Origin: Parelaphostrongylus tenuis
Taxonomy: Eukaryota > Nematoda > Chromadorea > Rhabditida > Metastrongylidae
Length of the DNA: 64,000 nt
Reading direction: 5' to 3'
NCBI GenBank assembly: GCA_019055375.1
Contig: JAHQIW010003912.1
Span: 57,909-121,908, forward strand
Part shown: one piece after another, positions 21,827 to 35,300 of the stretch
Layout of the letters: every line of letters begins with the position of its first letter
Numbering within the stretch: position 1 is the first letter of the stretch
Position numbers and translations under genes: made by a program
Notes under the pieces: generated by a model
Database searches by the model: none
Told to the model about the DNA's origin: nothing
Seen by the model: only the letters and a program-made list of their open reading frames with translations

Positions 21827-21844
21827 ATATAATGAAATTCTATT
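21827..21844 (+). repeat. Target-site duplication of the full RTE, left
   Basis: 18 bp, ATATAATGAAATTCTATT, identical to 25196-25213. A few terminal bases may instead belong to the element's 3' tail. Confidence 0.8.
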
Positions 21845-24800
21845 CCACGGACCTCCCTCTTTGAGGAATCCCGCCCAGTTTGTCGCGAGGGCACGTGGCG
21901 CGTCCTCAGGTGGTGGATAGGGGAATAAAACGCGAACGAAAAGCGACCGTGTGCTTCCCAGAGACGCAGGTGGATTCAGGAGACGAGCTCCCTGCTTCTG
22001 CAGCGCCGACTTGACTAAAACTCTATTTCTGCGAGTCACGTCGGTCAAAATCCTGCAATCAAGAGGCTGGGAAGTGCATGGGAAGCGGTTAGGAGTCGCC
22101 TCCAACAAATAAGCTCCTCCCGCTCCTCCGAGAGAGACTGGCAAGCTACTCGTGAGTACCCAGCCCCCACGTTTAGAGCCTGGCAAGCTACACGTTGAGT
22201 ATCAAGAATGCCAAAAACAGCAACAAATATGGGCCTCATTTCCTTGACCCCGAAAGAGCCCCTGCTACGGCAGCGCCAGGAAGGACGAGTACGGAGAAGC
22301 TGCTAAAATCTCAGGGCCGAACTAGGCTGCCAAGATCGAAATGGACTAAAATGACGATCTGTACCTACAACGCAAGAACCGTTGCTCATCAATCCGCTGC
22401 AGAAGATCTATTGATTCAAGCAAGAAGAACAAGTACGACGTCAATGGCCTGGCTGAGACGAGAAGGCGCCATCCTTTTCACGCTGTCTATGACACCGGAG
22501 AAGAACTGTTCCTTGGAACATGCGATCGCAGAGGTGTCGGAGGCGTTGGCGTCCTCGTCAAATCGAATTTGACCGTGAACATTGATTCGTTCGAACAACT
22601 AGCAACCCGTATCGGACGATTACGGTTGAAACGATGTGATTCTATGCCGGCTTTGACCATCTTCGTTGCTTACGCACCAACATCAAGCTATGACGAAGGC
22701 GAAGTCGAAGCGTTCTATGTAGACCTCGAAAAATTCTTCAGAGAAGATCATACATTCTTCAAGGTCATTGTCGGAGATTTTAACGCAAAAATTGGACCTA
22801 GAAAAACGTCTGAAGAACGTCACATAGAGACCCACGGACTAGAATGGAATGAACAGGGTGAGAGGCTGTCCGAGTTTATCATGACGACCCAAACCAACCA
22901 TGGTAACTCGCAATTCCAAAAGCCTCTTTCTCTGCGATGGACGTGGAAGTCTCCCAATGGAGAGCACCATAACGAAATAGATCACATTATAGTAAATCGA
23001 AGGTTTTGCCTGACCGACGTCGCTGTTGTTCCTAAGTTCTACACAGGATCAGACCATCGCCTCCTTCGCGCAACGTTCCGATTTTCGAGGAGAGGAGAGA
23101 GAGCCGCTAAATTCAAACAACGAAGTCCCAGAACTACCATAAACTGGTATGTATTCAAATCATTAGTCGTCTCTTGGGAAGATACCGTTGTCGACAACAT
23201 CGACGAAGAATACGATCGACTCGTTGAATATCTTCACGTTAGCGCTAAGAAAGCCGAGAGTCTTAAGGTCACGAAGAGACGCTTGTCTCCGCAGACACTC
23301 GAGCTGATACGTCAACGTGGAATCGCACGAGCTACAGGCAACCGAATCTTAACGTCCGAACTTGCGAAACGCTGCAGAGAAGCGGTAAAAGAAGACCTTA
23401 AAGAGAGAAGAGCAGCAGTTATGGCAGAAGCTGCAGAAGCTGGAAGAGCATTCGCAAAGCCCAGCGAGGCTTCGCCAACTATAAGACCAAGATGATTGCA
23501 CTCCGATACCCTGACGCGACACTTACAGCTTCGAGAAGGGCTATGGAGAAAATCATCCACCATACTACTCGGATCTCTTCGCTAGCCATGTTCTCTTACC
23601 GTCATATAAATTGAAAGAGGACGAATATGTCGTTCCACCGGTCCTCCCTTCCGAAATCCGACATGCTATATCGTCGGTGAAGAACAGAACAACACCCGGT
23701 CCAGACAGAATTAGACCAGAACATCTGAAGAATCTGCCGCCATTTCTCATCAACACCCTGGCTCGGCTCTTCACTCGCTACCTGTCAGAATGCAAGGTCC
23801 CTATTCAATGGAAAACCAGCAAGACCGTATTGTTGTTCAAAAAGGGAGACCTTCACGACATAGGCAATTATCGCCCAATCTGCTTGCTGTCCGTTGTCTA
23901 TAAACTCTTTACTCGAGTCATCCTAAACAGGATTGACAGCACACTGGACGAAGGACAGCCATGCGAACAAGCAGGGTTCCGAAAAGGATTTAGTACCATG
24001 GACCACATCCACACGATTACAAGACTCATCGAAGTTTCACGAGAGTACAAACAACCACTCTGTCTCACTTTCATCGATCTGAAGAAAGCCTTTGATTCAG
24101 TGGAAACAGAAGCGGTTATAGAGGCTCTGGATAACCAGGGCGTCCCTACTCGGTACATAATGATCCTTCGTGAGCTTTATAAAGATTTCACGACCAAAAT
24201 ATCTCCATTCTACAACAATATCACCATTGACGTAAGAAGAGGGGTTCGACAAGGCGATACAATTTCGCCAAAACTATTCACTGCCACCCTACAAAACGTC
24301 ATGCGAACATTAGAATGGGACGAAATGGGAGTGAAAATTGACGGTCGACAATTGAACCATCTTCGCTTTGCTGACGATATCGTTCTCATAACACCAAACG
24401 TCAGCCAAGCGGAGCGAATGTTGACTGATTTCGATAACGCCTGTGGAAAGATCGGTCTTCAACTGAATCTAACGAAAACAATGTTCATGAGGAACGGATG
24501 GGTTTCTAATGCCCCATTCACGCTCAACGGAACGACAATCTCCGAATGCTTCAGTTACTTCTATCTAGGTCGTGAAATCAACATGATGAACGACCTAGCT
24601 CCAGAGTTAAGCAGGAGGAAACGAGCGGCTTGGGGAACGTTTAAGAGCATCGAAGATGTAGTAAAGAGGACAAAGAACATCCGACTCCGTGCCTACCTTT
24701 TCGACTCGACAATTATCCCTGCCCTGACGTATGCAGCAGAAACCTGGTCGCTACGTAAGCAGGATGAAAGATCACTTGCCGTTATCGAACGCGCAGTCGA

Positions 24801-25195
24801 AAGGTCGATGCTAGGAGTATCCCGTATCTCGCAAATGAGAGAAAGGATCCGAAGTTCCGACCTACGTCAACGATCGAAAATCAGAGACGCCGTTCTACAC
24901 GCCAGGATATCGAAAATAAGGTGGGCCGGACACGTGATGCGCTTCAACGACAACCGATGGACGAGAGCCGTTACCGACTGGATTCCTCGGGACGTCAAGC
25001 GCTCTAAAGAAGACCACTGACCCGTTGGTCCGATTTCTTCACGAAAGCGATAGAAGAAAGATATGATGCTCAGCGAATCCCTAGAGCGAGGAGGACCCAC
25101 TGGGCTACTCTTGCACGAGATAGGGAAAAATGGAACAGTTGCTGGCACCCGCTCGAGTCACTCGACGATCAACGAGACGACAAGTGATACAGGTG
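21845..25195 (+). mobile_element. Near full-length RTE-clade non-LTR retrotransposon (3.35 kb)
   Basis: Bounded by an 18-bp target duplication. 5' untranslated region of about 500 bp, then one interrupted polyprotein (endonuclease, RT, C-terminal region). The 3' end is CAGGTGATACAGGTGAT, without poly-A. The same 3' end occurs in the minus-strand copies at 43131 and 58085, defining the true terminus. Short repeat-like 3' tails are usual for RTE elements. GC content is higher than in the flanks, consistent with a fairly recent insertion. Confidence 0.85.
22351..25189 (+). pseudogene. RTE polyprotein: apurinic endonuclease and reverse transcriptase, four frameshifts
   Basis: Starts MTICTYNARTV at 22351. 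Endonuclease motifs: CTYNAR, IVGDFNAKIG (about 22765) and GSDHRLLRA (about 23049). RT motifs: TPGPDRIRPEHL (about 23690), the NYRPICLLS block (about 23868), EQAGFRKGFS (about 23968), FIDLKKAFDS with the first catalytic Asp (about 24070), RRGVRQGDTISP (about 24235) and FADDIVLI with the catalytic DD (about 24367). The C-terminal region has WAGHVMRFNDNRWTRAV (about 24921). Frame breaks fall near 22422, 23445, 23556 and 25008. The last is a single lost G, shown by the intact RSKGRPLTRW in the copy at 43.2 kb. Such proteins nick DNA and prime reverse transcription at the target. Confidence 0.85.
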
Positions 25196-25213
25196 ATATA
25201 ATGAAATTCTATT
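25196..25213 (+). repeat. Target-site duplication of the full RTE, right
   Basis: Matches 21827-21844 over 18 bp. Confidence 0.8.
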
Positions 25214-27589
25214 AGAAGAGTATTCGCAGTGATGAGAACACCCAATTCCTTTGAAAATCTCTAGCACTTCATTATCTACCTGTGAATTCACTAAAAACTG
25301 TGTGGAACGCGCTCGTGTTTTCTAGCATTTCTTAGAGGACAAAGCTTCTTCACTAGACTATTAGTAGTCATTTGATAGCTTGATAGAAATAAACTTTTTG
25401 TAAGCGAAGCTTGTTTTTTAGAAGCCTTCTTAAGGCTGAATGGCTTGTTTTGGAGACTTCACAGCAATTTATTTCACACTTATACAATAAAATTTTTATA
25501 TCCACATTATCGTATCTAGAGAATTGTGCATTACAAGAGGTTGTTCTGTACATTTTTAGTGAAAACAATACCGAGGTGTTCTAAAAACACCTATTTTGAA
25601 ATACAATAGCCGCACCTTCAAAAAAACTGCGCAGCTCCATTTCTCCACATCACTTTAATAATACTCTTAAACTATAATTAGAAAACATATGTTCTACAAC
25701 TTGTAACTTCTAGTGGGAACTTATATGATAAGACTTTGATATACAGGATGAAGCCTTGATAAGTTATATGTCAACAATTTCAAGGCTACTTGTGTGATAG
25801 CGAGACCGCGTTTTTCTACACATTATTGTTCTTGTTCCAATCGCCATGGATATTTGCCTATTTTATTATCAACTCCCAAATATTGGGCATGTGCAGTTCG
25901 TTGGAGATCAACTGGTTCCTTGCACATCAACATTACGATGTCCTGAACATCCTAGCGTTATTAGAAGTAGCGTGGTATTCTGATTATGACATCTTTTACC
26001 ACCAGATAATAAGGTAGACCTTTGAAAACAGTGAATGCCTAATGATCAATTAGTGAACAGCGTGGGTTATACTTTCAAAAAACATGCACAATCTAGTCAC
26101 ATATTTTCTGATATGCGAGAACTTTGATTCAAGGATTATTCGGGCACACTTCCACTGTTTGTACAAATACAGGCTGCAGCAGTCTATGAAATGTTGCTTC
26201 GAGAGTTGTACCACCACATGCGCACACCAATGTTTTGTAAGTGTACTGTGACACGATATCGCCCGTGAATAGTTAATAGGAGTTTACTGCTTTCTCGTGT
26301 TTGGGCACTACGTCGCCTTGAATTTATCCGCCGCTCAAGCTGTGCTTCCAAGCGACAACACTTTCCTTGAGGTCTCGCGGCTATTCTCTTTCCTTCAAAC
26401 TATACTGATCTTTTTGGCCCAGTTATTACTTAAGAGTCAACACCTGTGACGTGGACGATGTTTTCCACGGTGATATCGCTTCTTCACGGACCTACTCGTT
26501 TTCACCGTTTCTCAGAAAACAATCGACCATAATTTACTAGTTCTTATCTGCAGGCAAAAAAGCCTTATTCCCACAATATTTATTCACCCACATTGAATCT
26601 CCCAAAAGCTAAAATTAGCAGGTTCATAATAGTCTGCAAGGACATTACAGCTCGTATACGAAATTCTGGTATAAGTGGAGAAGCGTACCCAGTGAAAACG
26701 CTAAGGAGGACCGGGAGGAGAGGTCACTGTGTACTGTTGGTTTTCTAAAAGTGCTTCGCGACATCGTTTTGGAATCGTATGAACTGGGCGGAATAAAGGA
26801 AATCGTCTCAAGTGCCTTTAACTGAAAGGAGATTCGTAGTTCGCGTTCATTGTTCGTACTTAAGTATAATGATGATGAAAAGTGACTAACAGCACAATGA
26901 TAGGACAGGATGCTTTCTACAACTCCATAGGTTCCTACACCTGAAATACACAAATAGTCAAAGAGTTATAGAGAGTTATCGGTGAGGTGACATCGCTTAA
27001 AGCGTACAGCATCAATTTGCCAAAATATTAATTCTCTTGCAGTATTCAATTGCTATGATAGCTCTTGGCTATTTTATGGAATGAGCATAAATCAAAAACG
27101 AGCGATCTACGTTTTAGTAATTGAATTCATGTGTACAAAATAAAAATGCAACTGTCTGTTACACGTTCTTTGTGGCAACGCGCAAAAGAGGTTTACTGTT
27201 GACAGAACAAATGACGAACAAATCTAATTGAGATGTGAATATTTACGAATGAGATAGCATATAAAGCCCAATAACAATTCTGAACACAAATTTCCTTAGT
27301 ATCTGGCTTTTCCTTCTCGAAAAGAGCCGTTTTAGCGAATTCCTTGGCGTTGTTTCTGTTAGCGGTGACCTTATTGATGTCTCTTCTATCACACTTTATC
27401 ACTTACTCACGATAAACATCCTTTAATGACGATAAAATATAAATTCATCAGAAAATTGCCATACTGTCATTGAGGCGTGCCCCAACTATTCGGCGACGCC
27501 TTCGCTTGTCAAGCAAGATATCAGCGTAAAGGCCAAAGGGTAAGTGTTAGCGTCTAATGAATACATTGACATGTTCTTGTCCCTTTAAA
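25214..27589. other. Intergenic, nothing firmly recognised
   Basis: Open frames up to 102 codons (26645-26953, minus) have no motif or splice support. 26130-26560 is somewhat richer in GC and could be an old repeat, but I cannot assign it. Confidence 0.35.
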
Positions 27590-27860
27590 GGCGACAAATA
27601 AATATTTGATCTCATTCTTTGGACAAGAAGTTTTCATAAGAGTACTAATAATTATTCGAAAGCTTTAGTCTGGCTAGCGAGGTACATGGCTGGCTTTTTT
27701 TAGACCCTATTATAATCCTGTAAAATTTAAAATGATTTTATGTTACACATCGACTGCGCAACTCGACCATTACTTCGCTTGAAGCAAGATAAGCACATGA
27801 ACGTTTAAGAAAAACTTGTAGTATTAGAGTTACTCGTTTGATGTGGGGGTCTCCTTTGAA
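27590..27860. repeat. P1 foldback, left half
   Basis: Terminus GACAAATAAATATTTGATC at about 27594, then AGAGTACTAATAATTATTCG and the internal GCTTGAAGCAAGATAAGCAC motif. The right arm is absent nearby. Confidence 0.6.
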
Positions 27861-29034
27861 GCGGTCAACAGAGTTTGTGCTGTATTCACTCCTTTTTTTT
27901 TCTACGTTTCACTCAACTCGTGCGGCACCCAGGGCGCTTTCTTCTGAACTTTGCCGAGCTCGTGCAGAATATTCTCAACTGCAGTTTGATCTCACTCAAG
28001 ATCGTCAGCCAGCATGTGAGCCGTCAACGACTACTACCTCTCAGTTGCATTCAAAACAGGTCGCCGGTCAAGTTCTTGTTGGCGGCCGGCTTCTTGCTTC
28101 TGCGTCAAATCTCCATTTCCATCTTTGAATCCGTCGAAACGATCAAAAAATGCACTTCTCCCAACTGTTCCTTCTCAACAGGCCTCGCTAATTCGGCGTG
28201 AAGTCTCAACAGCACTCGAACTCAAACGATTTTCGTGTAACATCAACAATCGCTTTTGCTCTCGTGGAAATTCCATCTCAAAACAAATGTATGAGTGATA
28301 TTCATCACAATAATAACAGGAAGCCGCTTTAAACGATAGATGGTAAAAACAAAAACTCATTTGCATGATTTGTATTCAACATAGGCGAAAAAGTTCTGGA
28401 AAGATCATACCAACTCAATAACAGAACTGTCTCCTGAAGCGCAGATTTTGCTCTTTTCTAGAGACAACTTATAACATATCCAATTCTATGCGCCTGTTCC
28501 ACAAGAAAAAGAGGAAAAAGAGCGGCATATTAGATGAAGGAACCGTTGTCGTCCCTAGAGTGAGAAGCTCAAACCACCATCACGACGAAGATTTCTTAAT
28601 GAAGGCAAGGACATTAACTACGCTGGTGGTTGCTGGTTGTGATCGAGCGTAAAAAAATTCTTCAAGAGGGCATCCAGTATCGAACCTAAGTAGGACGGAT
28701 GCCTTTTCCTCACTTTGTTTGCTGAATACTCTCACAAATTTCATTTCGAAGTAGATCTTTTATAACATGGTCCATCAGGATGACGCTTTTGAATGCTGGA
28801 GAACGCGCAGTACATTGTCGAACAAACATTTACTTTTCTCTCTCTTTTTCGTATTATGTCTTTTACGTCATTATAATGCATTTCAAGATCATTGGACATT
28901 GTACCATTGAACCCATTCTGCTTGTGTTCTGCCTAAGATAAAACAGGCAATCTCATAGTTACGTTCTAAATTAATGGTACCTTTCGGTTTTAGGCGAACA
29001 TATGGATATTCGACCTCATTAACTGTACAAGCAT
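27861..29034. other. Intergenic; GC-richer patch at 27890-28200
   Basis: 27838-28128 and 27875-28201 are open in two frames (about 100 codons), which usually means composition rather than coding. A short piece (CATCTTTGAATCCGTCGA and following) recurs at 52845, hinting at a repeat. Confidence 0.3.
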
Positions 29035-29035
29035 T

Positions 29036-29612
29036 TTGCATAGGAGTGTTAGTTTTTATTCCAGAGCACAAATCTCTAGTCAGCATTCTACGCGGGCGAT
29101 TTCTAGAAAAGTCTTTTTTATGGTGCTGGAGCATCCAGAATAGAATTATGTTTCACACCCGCCGCGCTCCTTCATTTTCATCATGCGTGTAATTTGCTGA
29201 AAACACGAAAAGCATGCGATCGTGTGGAGAGAACTGCGTACTACCTGAATCAATCGTTACACCTGGAGTTTCTTTCAAAAGAGAGAAAAGATTAGCAGTT
29301 GTACGCTGTGGAATGATTAGCAATAGTTCAAAGAAAGAGCTCTGTCCGGAGGGGTGTAGAGCACAAATCTTTTCTTTCTCCCTCATCTCTATGAAAAGAG
29401 CTTTTTCAAAGAGAATCATTTTTGAGTTCTTCTAGACTTGCGCTATCGAAAGAGTACCAGCAGTCTAATGAATGAGTTTTCCGGCGAAATATAGGCGAGA
29501 AAGTTAAAAAGGCATGGTCGTATAAAACATAATTTTGCTCCGAATTCCACAGCGTTATAAAAGGATGTTTCGAAAACCGGCTGTGTAGGGCTGCAGCCAG
29601 AGATTTGTGTTA
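29036..29612. repeat. P1 foldback copy, ends trimmed
   Basis: Begins within the left arm (ATAGGAGTGTTAG), retains the full interior (GCGTGTAATTTGCTGAAAACAC, AAAGAGCTCTGTCCGGAGG, GTTTTCCGGCGAAATATAGG) and ends in the right arm (ATGTTTCGAAAACCGGCTG). The best-preserved interior of the family. Confidence 0.65.
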
Positions 29613-32049
29613 GGCAAGTAAATTTTTACTGAAATCGATCTCTGTATTTACCACAGTGATTTTGCGGTGGAATTCTGCTCTATTTTTGGTGATATACACA
29701 CTGCAATTTTGGGTTAAGTGAAGTGCAGATGAAATTTTTGGAATCGTTAACACATATCTGAATACGGATTTCTTTGTGCCATCTTCATTAATTTGCTGGT
29801 GCAAAGGATAATCCACATATGTTTCATCTTTTTGCGACCATCGAAAAATTTGATTTGAAGTTATGAAGTAGTCCCCCTACCACGTTCACCTCGTCCCGTC
29901 GTTAACATCCTAAGCCACACCTTTGGCTTCTATCCAGAAATCCTCTAAGTTCTCAGCTACTGTTCAGGTCGTAGTGAGCATAACAAAGAGGCAATATCAC
30001 TTTGCACTCTAAAAATTTCACACATTTTCAGTCTTCGTTCTTTTGAAATTTATATAATTCGTTCTCAAAATGGCACAGCGATGCAAAGAACGGAAGCAAT
30101 AAAACCTTTTGATCGACTGATATCTGAAGTATCGCTCTCAAAACATAATTAATTTGCAAGTTATTCAAGTCCTAACGAGACCAATACGTTATGTTTCGCT
30201 GGTGGCTTTCGCGAATTTCATCATACATATTATAACATCATACCACCGCTAGAGGCACTTACATGAAAAGATTTATTTTTAATCCCCGAATAGTTCCAAT
30301 TGTGTAATGTCATGCGCTTACGACATCGTAATTGAAACTTCTTAATAATTCAGCTTCAGATTCCTCATGAACTTATACTGTAAGCTAATCTTAGATGCGA
30401 TAACATCGCTTTTAAGTAAACATGGCAAAAGCTCTTCTGTTGCGATCTCATCGAAGCGTCTGTTTTAAAACTTTTTCTACGCTTTTCCATCGGTTGTTTG
30501 TCAGGAATCTTTTGTGATGTCTACCTTATTAACCATTATTATGAACCATACGGCTTATGTTTTCCATTTGAGAGATTGTTTGACGTCAATCCGTGTGTAA
30601 GTGAGTTTTTTTTTCCTTTATTTCGTGTTTCCCAGTGCTCTAGTTAAACCAGTAACTTTATATATACTCGTTCATACCTCGCCAGCTTGCTTATAGTGCA
30701 TTGTTATTACTACTATAAACAGTTTTAACTCAAGCGTTAGTTGTTCTTCATAAAAGTCTCTCATAGCAAACTCGTACAGAATCGAGCACTCTGCTTTGAA
30801 CTGGTGGTCTCTGAGCTGAAGACTAATGGAAACTCTACTCTGTACTGTACAGCTAATACAATATATATGGAAAAAATAATCCTGGTAGTTCTAATTAATC
30901 GGCATCAATCTACTCATATTAATTAGATTGGTGTTATTTAGGAAATCCGGTCACGAAGAAATATTCCGGTGTTCTAAATATTTGTTGCACTTTCATAATT
31001 TGTGAGAACATTAATGCTTCGGAGGGGATGCTGTTCGCTAATTTTTCGCTTGTAAGGAGCTCAAAGCACTTCAAAACATGCTGCTGTCATAATAAAATAT
31101 GTGGTTGGATTATCGTTTTATGCCATCTTTTTTAAATCCATAGTCCACCAGTATATTCCGTGAAGGTATAAGTTAGTGAAATTATAGATCAAGACTAACT
31201 GGTCATGATAGAATCTTTAGCTTATTTTTCAGTGCGTTCGAGCTCATTTTTTCTGTATAGTGTTTGCCACAGTATCATTCGCTATGCTGTGTAAAAAATA
31301 TTCAGTAGGCGATCATTTTTTAGAGTATTGGTTCATCTTAAACTAGCCAAAAGGGCTAATTTCATGAATTTCTTCTGTGACTTGTCAGCATTATTAGAGT
31401 GCACGTTTTATAGCAATCATACAATGTAATTTTTCTATTATAAACTAATGACATGTTAATTTACAAAAAATTACATGTAATTGACAGAGTGACGCTTTTA
31501 TGAAAAAGATTTCCAACCACTGAGCGTATTTCACTTTCCTTTCATTCTTTTTTTTTTTTGAAAAAAAGACTTTTCTCACTATCAGAAACTTACAGACTAC
31601 CAATTGGTGTTCACTAGCACTGTTGATTATATCTTGTCGTTCTTATTTCGTCGTGATAGAAAAATATTGGCAAGTCGTTGCCATTTTAAGAACTTAAACG
31701 TGTTGTTTGATTGCTAGATAACATGGTGGCAGATACGGTACCAAGTGCTTGCCAAAAACTACCGTGCACCTTTTTAAGACATAGCATGGTTCATGTAATG
31801 CCCCTGTTTCGTCAAAGTGATTTTGTGCAATTTTTAACACATGCGTGTCTTTGTAAGCATCTCTGCATGCTTATAGTATTCCCTATTACTCGGACGCCTT
31901 TATAATGTGAATGAGAAATAGAAAACCAGTTTTCAGCAGAGTCCAAAACTCCACTACCTCATGTACTTCTGAAAATCAATGCCGAAAAAGAACGGTAAAA
32001 CTTTAAGACTCAACAAAAGCCAGTTCTCGTTTAAATCATTTTTTTTTAC
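29613..32049. other. AT-rich intergenic with one MITE arm
   Basis: 30232-30262 (AACATCATACCACCGCTAG) is one terminal arm of the MITE at 8793-8970; I do not see its partner. Otherwise there are AT-rich runs and short frames only. Confidence 0.4.
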
Positions 32050-32260
32050 TTTATTTTGGCTATTTGTTTGATCCATCTTCGCAGTATTCTTCTTTCACTG
32101 TGAAAACTCCAGTACTTCTAGCTTTAATTCGTTTCTTCGTCTTCTTCTTTGACGTTGTAGAATGTTGGTTAAGTGGGTCTCCCTGCAATCTTGAGGATAA
32201 CCTGACTGTGGTGTTCCATGCGGAGTTCCTTGTTGACCGCGACAGCAGTGAGGAGGGGGA
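32050..32260 (+). repeat. Dispersed repeat R5, copy 1
   Basis: Shares GATCCATCTTCGCAGT, then TTCACTGTG, CAGTACTTCTA, TTCGTCTTC, GTAGAAT and GAGGATAACCTGACTGTGGT-like blocks in order with 55530-55720. The nature of the element is unknown. It lies just downstream of the host gene's stop codon. Confidence 0.55.
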
Positions 32261-32351
32261 GGGGGGCGTTTAGCCAGCAAAATGAGCAAATCGTTTCAAC
32301 TAAACAGCTTCCTTGAGCACTGAGGTCGGATGATAGATTCCAGTATCGGCT

Positions 32352-35300
32352 TTACTTATTAGACGTCTGGCGGATGTAGGGAGACTGTGAAAAGAGAAAA
32401 GTCGATAAAGTCACCATTATCACTTACAGCGACGTTGAATATGGAATTGAAAACGGATGGCAATGAGAATCGTAGAGTGGATTGAATCATGCGTGGGCTA
32501 GGAGGTTGCGGTTCCTCTTCCCCAACATCGTACTTACGATGGAGTCAGATTTGTGGAAGAATTAGAAGAAAATATGAAAAATGAAGAACGAGTCGGTCTC
32601 ATTATATAAATGGTGGTAACTGCTTACCAATGCTTCAACAAACGATATGGCTGTTTCAGTGTCACTTGTCACTCCCATTTCTTCATGGAACTATAAAACA
32701 ATTTCCATATAAGGCTACAGAAAAGCGTTTAAGTTTGATTGAAGTATTTCATCCGTCCGTTGGACATTTCTGTTTCGTAGTTCCTGATTTATAATAGTTG
32801 AAAGGTACTCCTTTTGCCCATCAAGATAATGCCTCTCTTGACATTTTCGCAACGATTTAATTATCTATCAACATCAGTATGCTTCTAAGAATGCCTCTGC
32901 CTGGACGAGGTTTTTACAGGAGTTTAGTCGGATAACTCCCTCCTCTTCAGAGCTGCGAGTATTAAAGTTAACCAGCCCTTCGTTATGCACTAGACTAAGT
33001 CACATCTAATGGATTAGAGCACATCTCGAGTAATATTAAAATACCATGAAAGTCCTATGGCTGTGAGTGAATTCCTAGGTGTTGATTTCAAAAATGTTGC
33101 TTGTGTCCAACAAGATATCATAAGCCGGAAAGTTCGAAGTTTCCATGCGGAAAACGAATATCACTATTTGGAGAAAATTCAATAGTCATGGTATTGAAAG
33201 GAAATTCTCCGATAAACGAATGACTAGTTGTGGAAACTATCTCAAAGCAGCTCGAAGTAGGCTTTACAAATCTTCAGAGAAAATCTGGCCAGGCTATTAA
33301 TTTGGTCTCTTCGTGTTACTCCACTTAGTTGTTCCTGAATTAACCAGACAGAATGAAGTACTGTCAGTGTATTACGTAAAACTGTGCAGTACACAGTGAT
33401 CAGTACCTATAGCGTGTTTTCTCATGATGTATTACAAGAAATACTGCGCGATATGTTTGCAAAATAATCGCTATCGATCCGTGAAAAATCAAAGCCAAGC
33501 ATTTCGACCAATGACAATTTCAGTTCATTTCACAGACTTCGGAAATCTTCTTTTGGTAGGTCAAAACTATGCCGGATATAGCATCGTCGAGTAAATGATG
33601 AGGTCGTTGACAACTTATACGAGGGGCATGTCGTGGTCCGAATGTGTTAACTAAGCGTCTTCACATTTACAAAAGACTTGATAAGCTAATGCGAAATTTT
33701 GAAAACATAGCAAATAGTTCCTATAGACTCATGCCATGTCATCGTCATCGTGTCTTGCTGCTCACTATCAACAGCCTCATTTAGTCCATATTAAGAAATG
33801 TAATCATTTCATCATTGTGATATTTCGAACGAAACAAACCTTTGCGTTTTGTGCATAGGCACGATTCAATCGCTCTATGGTGTTGGTTACAGGAGCTTTC
33901 GGTATCAGCTCAAATTTCACGTTTGGTAAACCGCTGGCCTAAATGTGAAAAATGAATTAACCAAGATATTGACACTATCATCTAACAAATAAGATACAGT
34001 GTATAAGAAATGCTCAAAATGATAGCAAACCTCCCTATCGAGCGCAATTTTAAGCTCAAGGTTTGTATTTCCAGAACGATTCACAATCGACATGACGTCC
34101 ATTATTAACTGAAAATCAGAGCAAAACTACTGAGCATAAAAATGCTTGAAATGATAAGAAATAATGTTTTAAGAAAGCACCTCGCTAATGAACTCCATTT
34201 CGAGATCACCTTTACGTGCTGGTGCAGTAAGTGGTCCTTCAGAGATCATATTCTCGGGAAAATCGCTTCCGATATCGGAATCGCTCGTTGTGGCGGCGGT
34301 ACAGGCGCTCTTACCTTCTCCGCAGTTAGGAGATTTGTAGGTGGTAGAACACTTCCCTAGTATGATAAATTCATCAAATCTCATTAACAATGCTCCACTT
34401 TTTTAAGATCGTATGGTTCTTTGAAATTATCAAATCATTCTTAAAAAGAAGAACTGGACAAATATTACGCTATCTACTCTCTATTGCAACATTTGCGAAA
34501 CATCCTCATCTCTTGCTGTACCAAGATTTCCTACTAATCTGAACACAGCAAGATGAGTATCTCATGTCAATGTTCTGGCTAAGCATCCATCGTCTGATTT
34601 CTTTAACAGCGGATATGTACCTTCTTCTCTTTTTTCAACTTTTCCATAGGCGCGATGTCAATTTCCGACACGGTATCCATTGACGTAGTCCCTTGGGTCT
34701 GAAATTAATGCCGGAATCGTCTTTTTCAAGGCATTTCGATTTCCGCTGAGATCACATCAATTGCGATTAGAATATTTTTTGCTATTTGTAGCTAGAATGA
34801 CTTCGAGATCAAGTATTAACCGAAAGTTGGAAGCAATTGGAAGCCCCAATATATAAACTGCACCTGTGAATAAGCCGACAAGACATCGCTGTCAAATTTA
34901 ATAGGCGGTACAGGTGGAAGTATAGACACCTCCAATCCCTGAATTTATACTATGCTGATCATTTTTTAGTTAGAAAGACAACTAACTATATTGAGTACGA
35001 AGTGGTACTGTGTTTAATAAATGGATAAAAAAGATAAAGCTCTCGGCATTGATCAATCCCTGAGGGATGCGTCATGCATTCGTCTTCGATTCTCAACTTC
35101 GTTTGAGGTGATTCAGCGCATATCTCGCCTTCAGAATGCGTCGCGGTAGCCTCTCGCTGTATCGAGCTAACGCTGCTTATCTTCCCAAACTAGTGTGAGA
35201 CCAGTTTGCTTCCACTTCATCAGCCTCGTAGGGAAGGATGGCTTGATGAGGTATGAACGCGATATCAAATCTTCAATCTTGTGTGCGACGCAAAGAGTCT

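Noticed and set aside
21818..22239. Minus-strand frames of 64-122 codons over the RTE 5' region
   Set aside because: Antisense shadow of the GC-rich RTE 5' untranslated region.
26645..26953. 102-codon minus-strand frame
   Set aside because: Ser-rich low-information translation without splice signals or homology.
27838..28201. Two overlapping frames of about 100 codons in a GC-richer patch
   Set aside because: Two frames open at once points to composition; no splice support.
33100..33200. Possible exon in the long intron between 33840 and 32690
   Set aside because: Open only in a phase that lacks a donor, and the flanking exons already join in phase without it.
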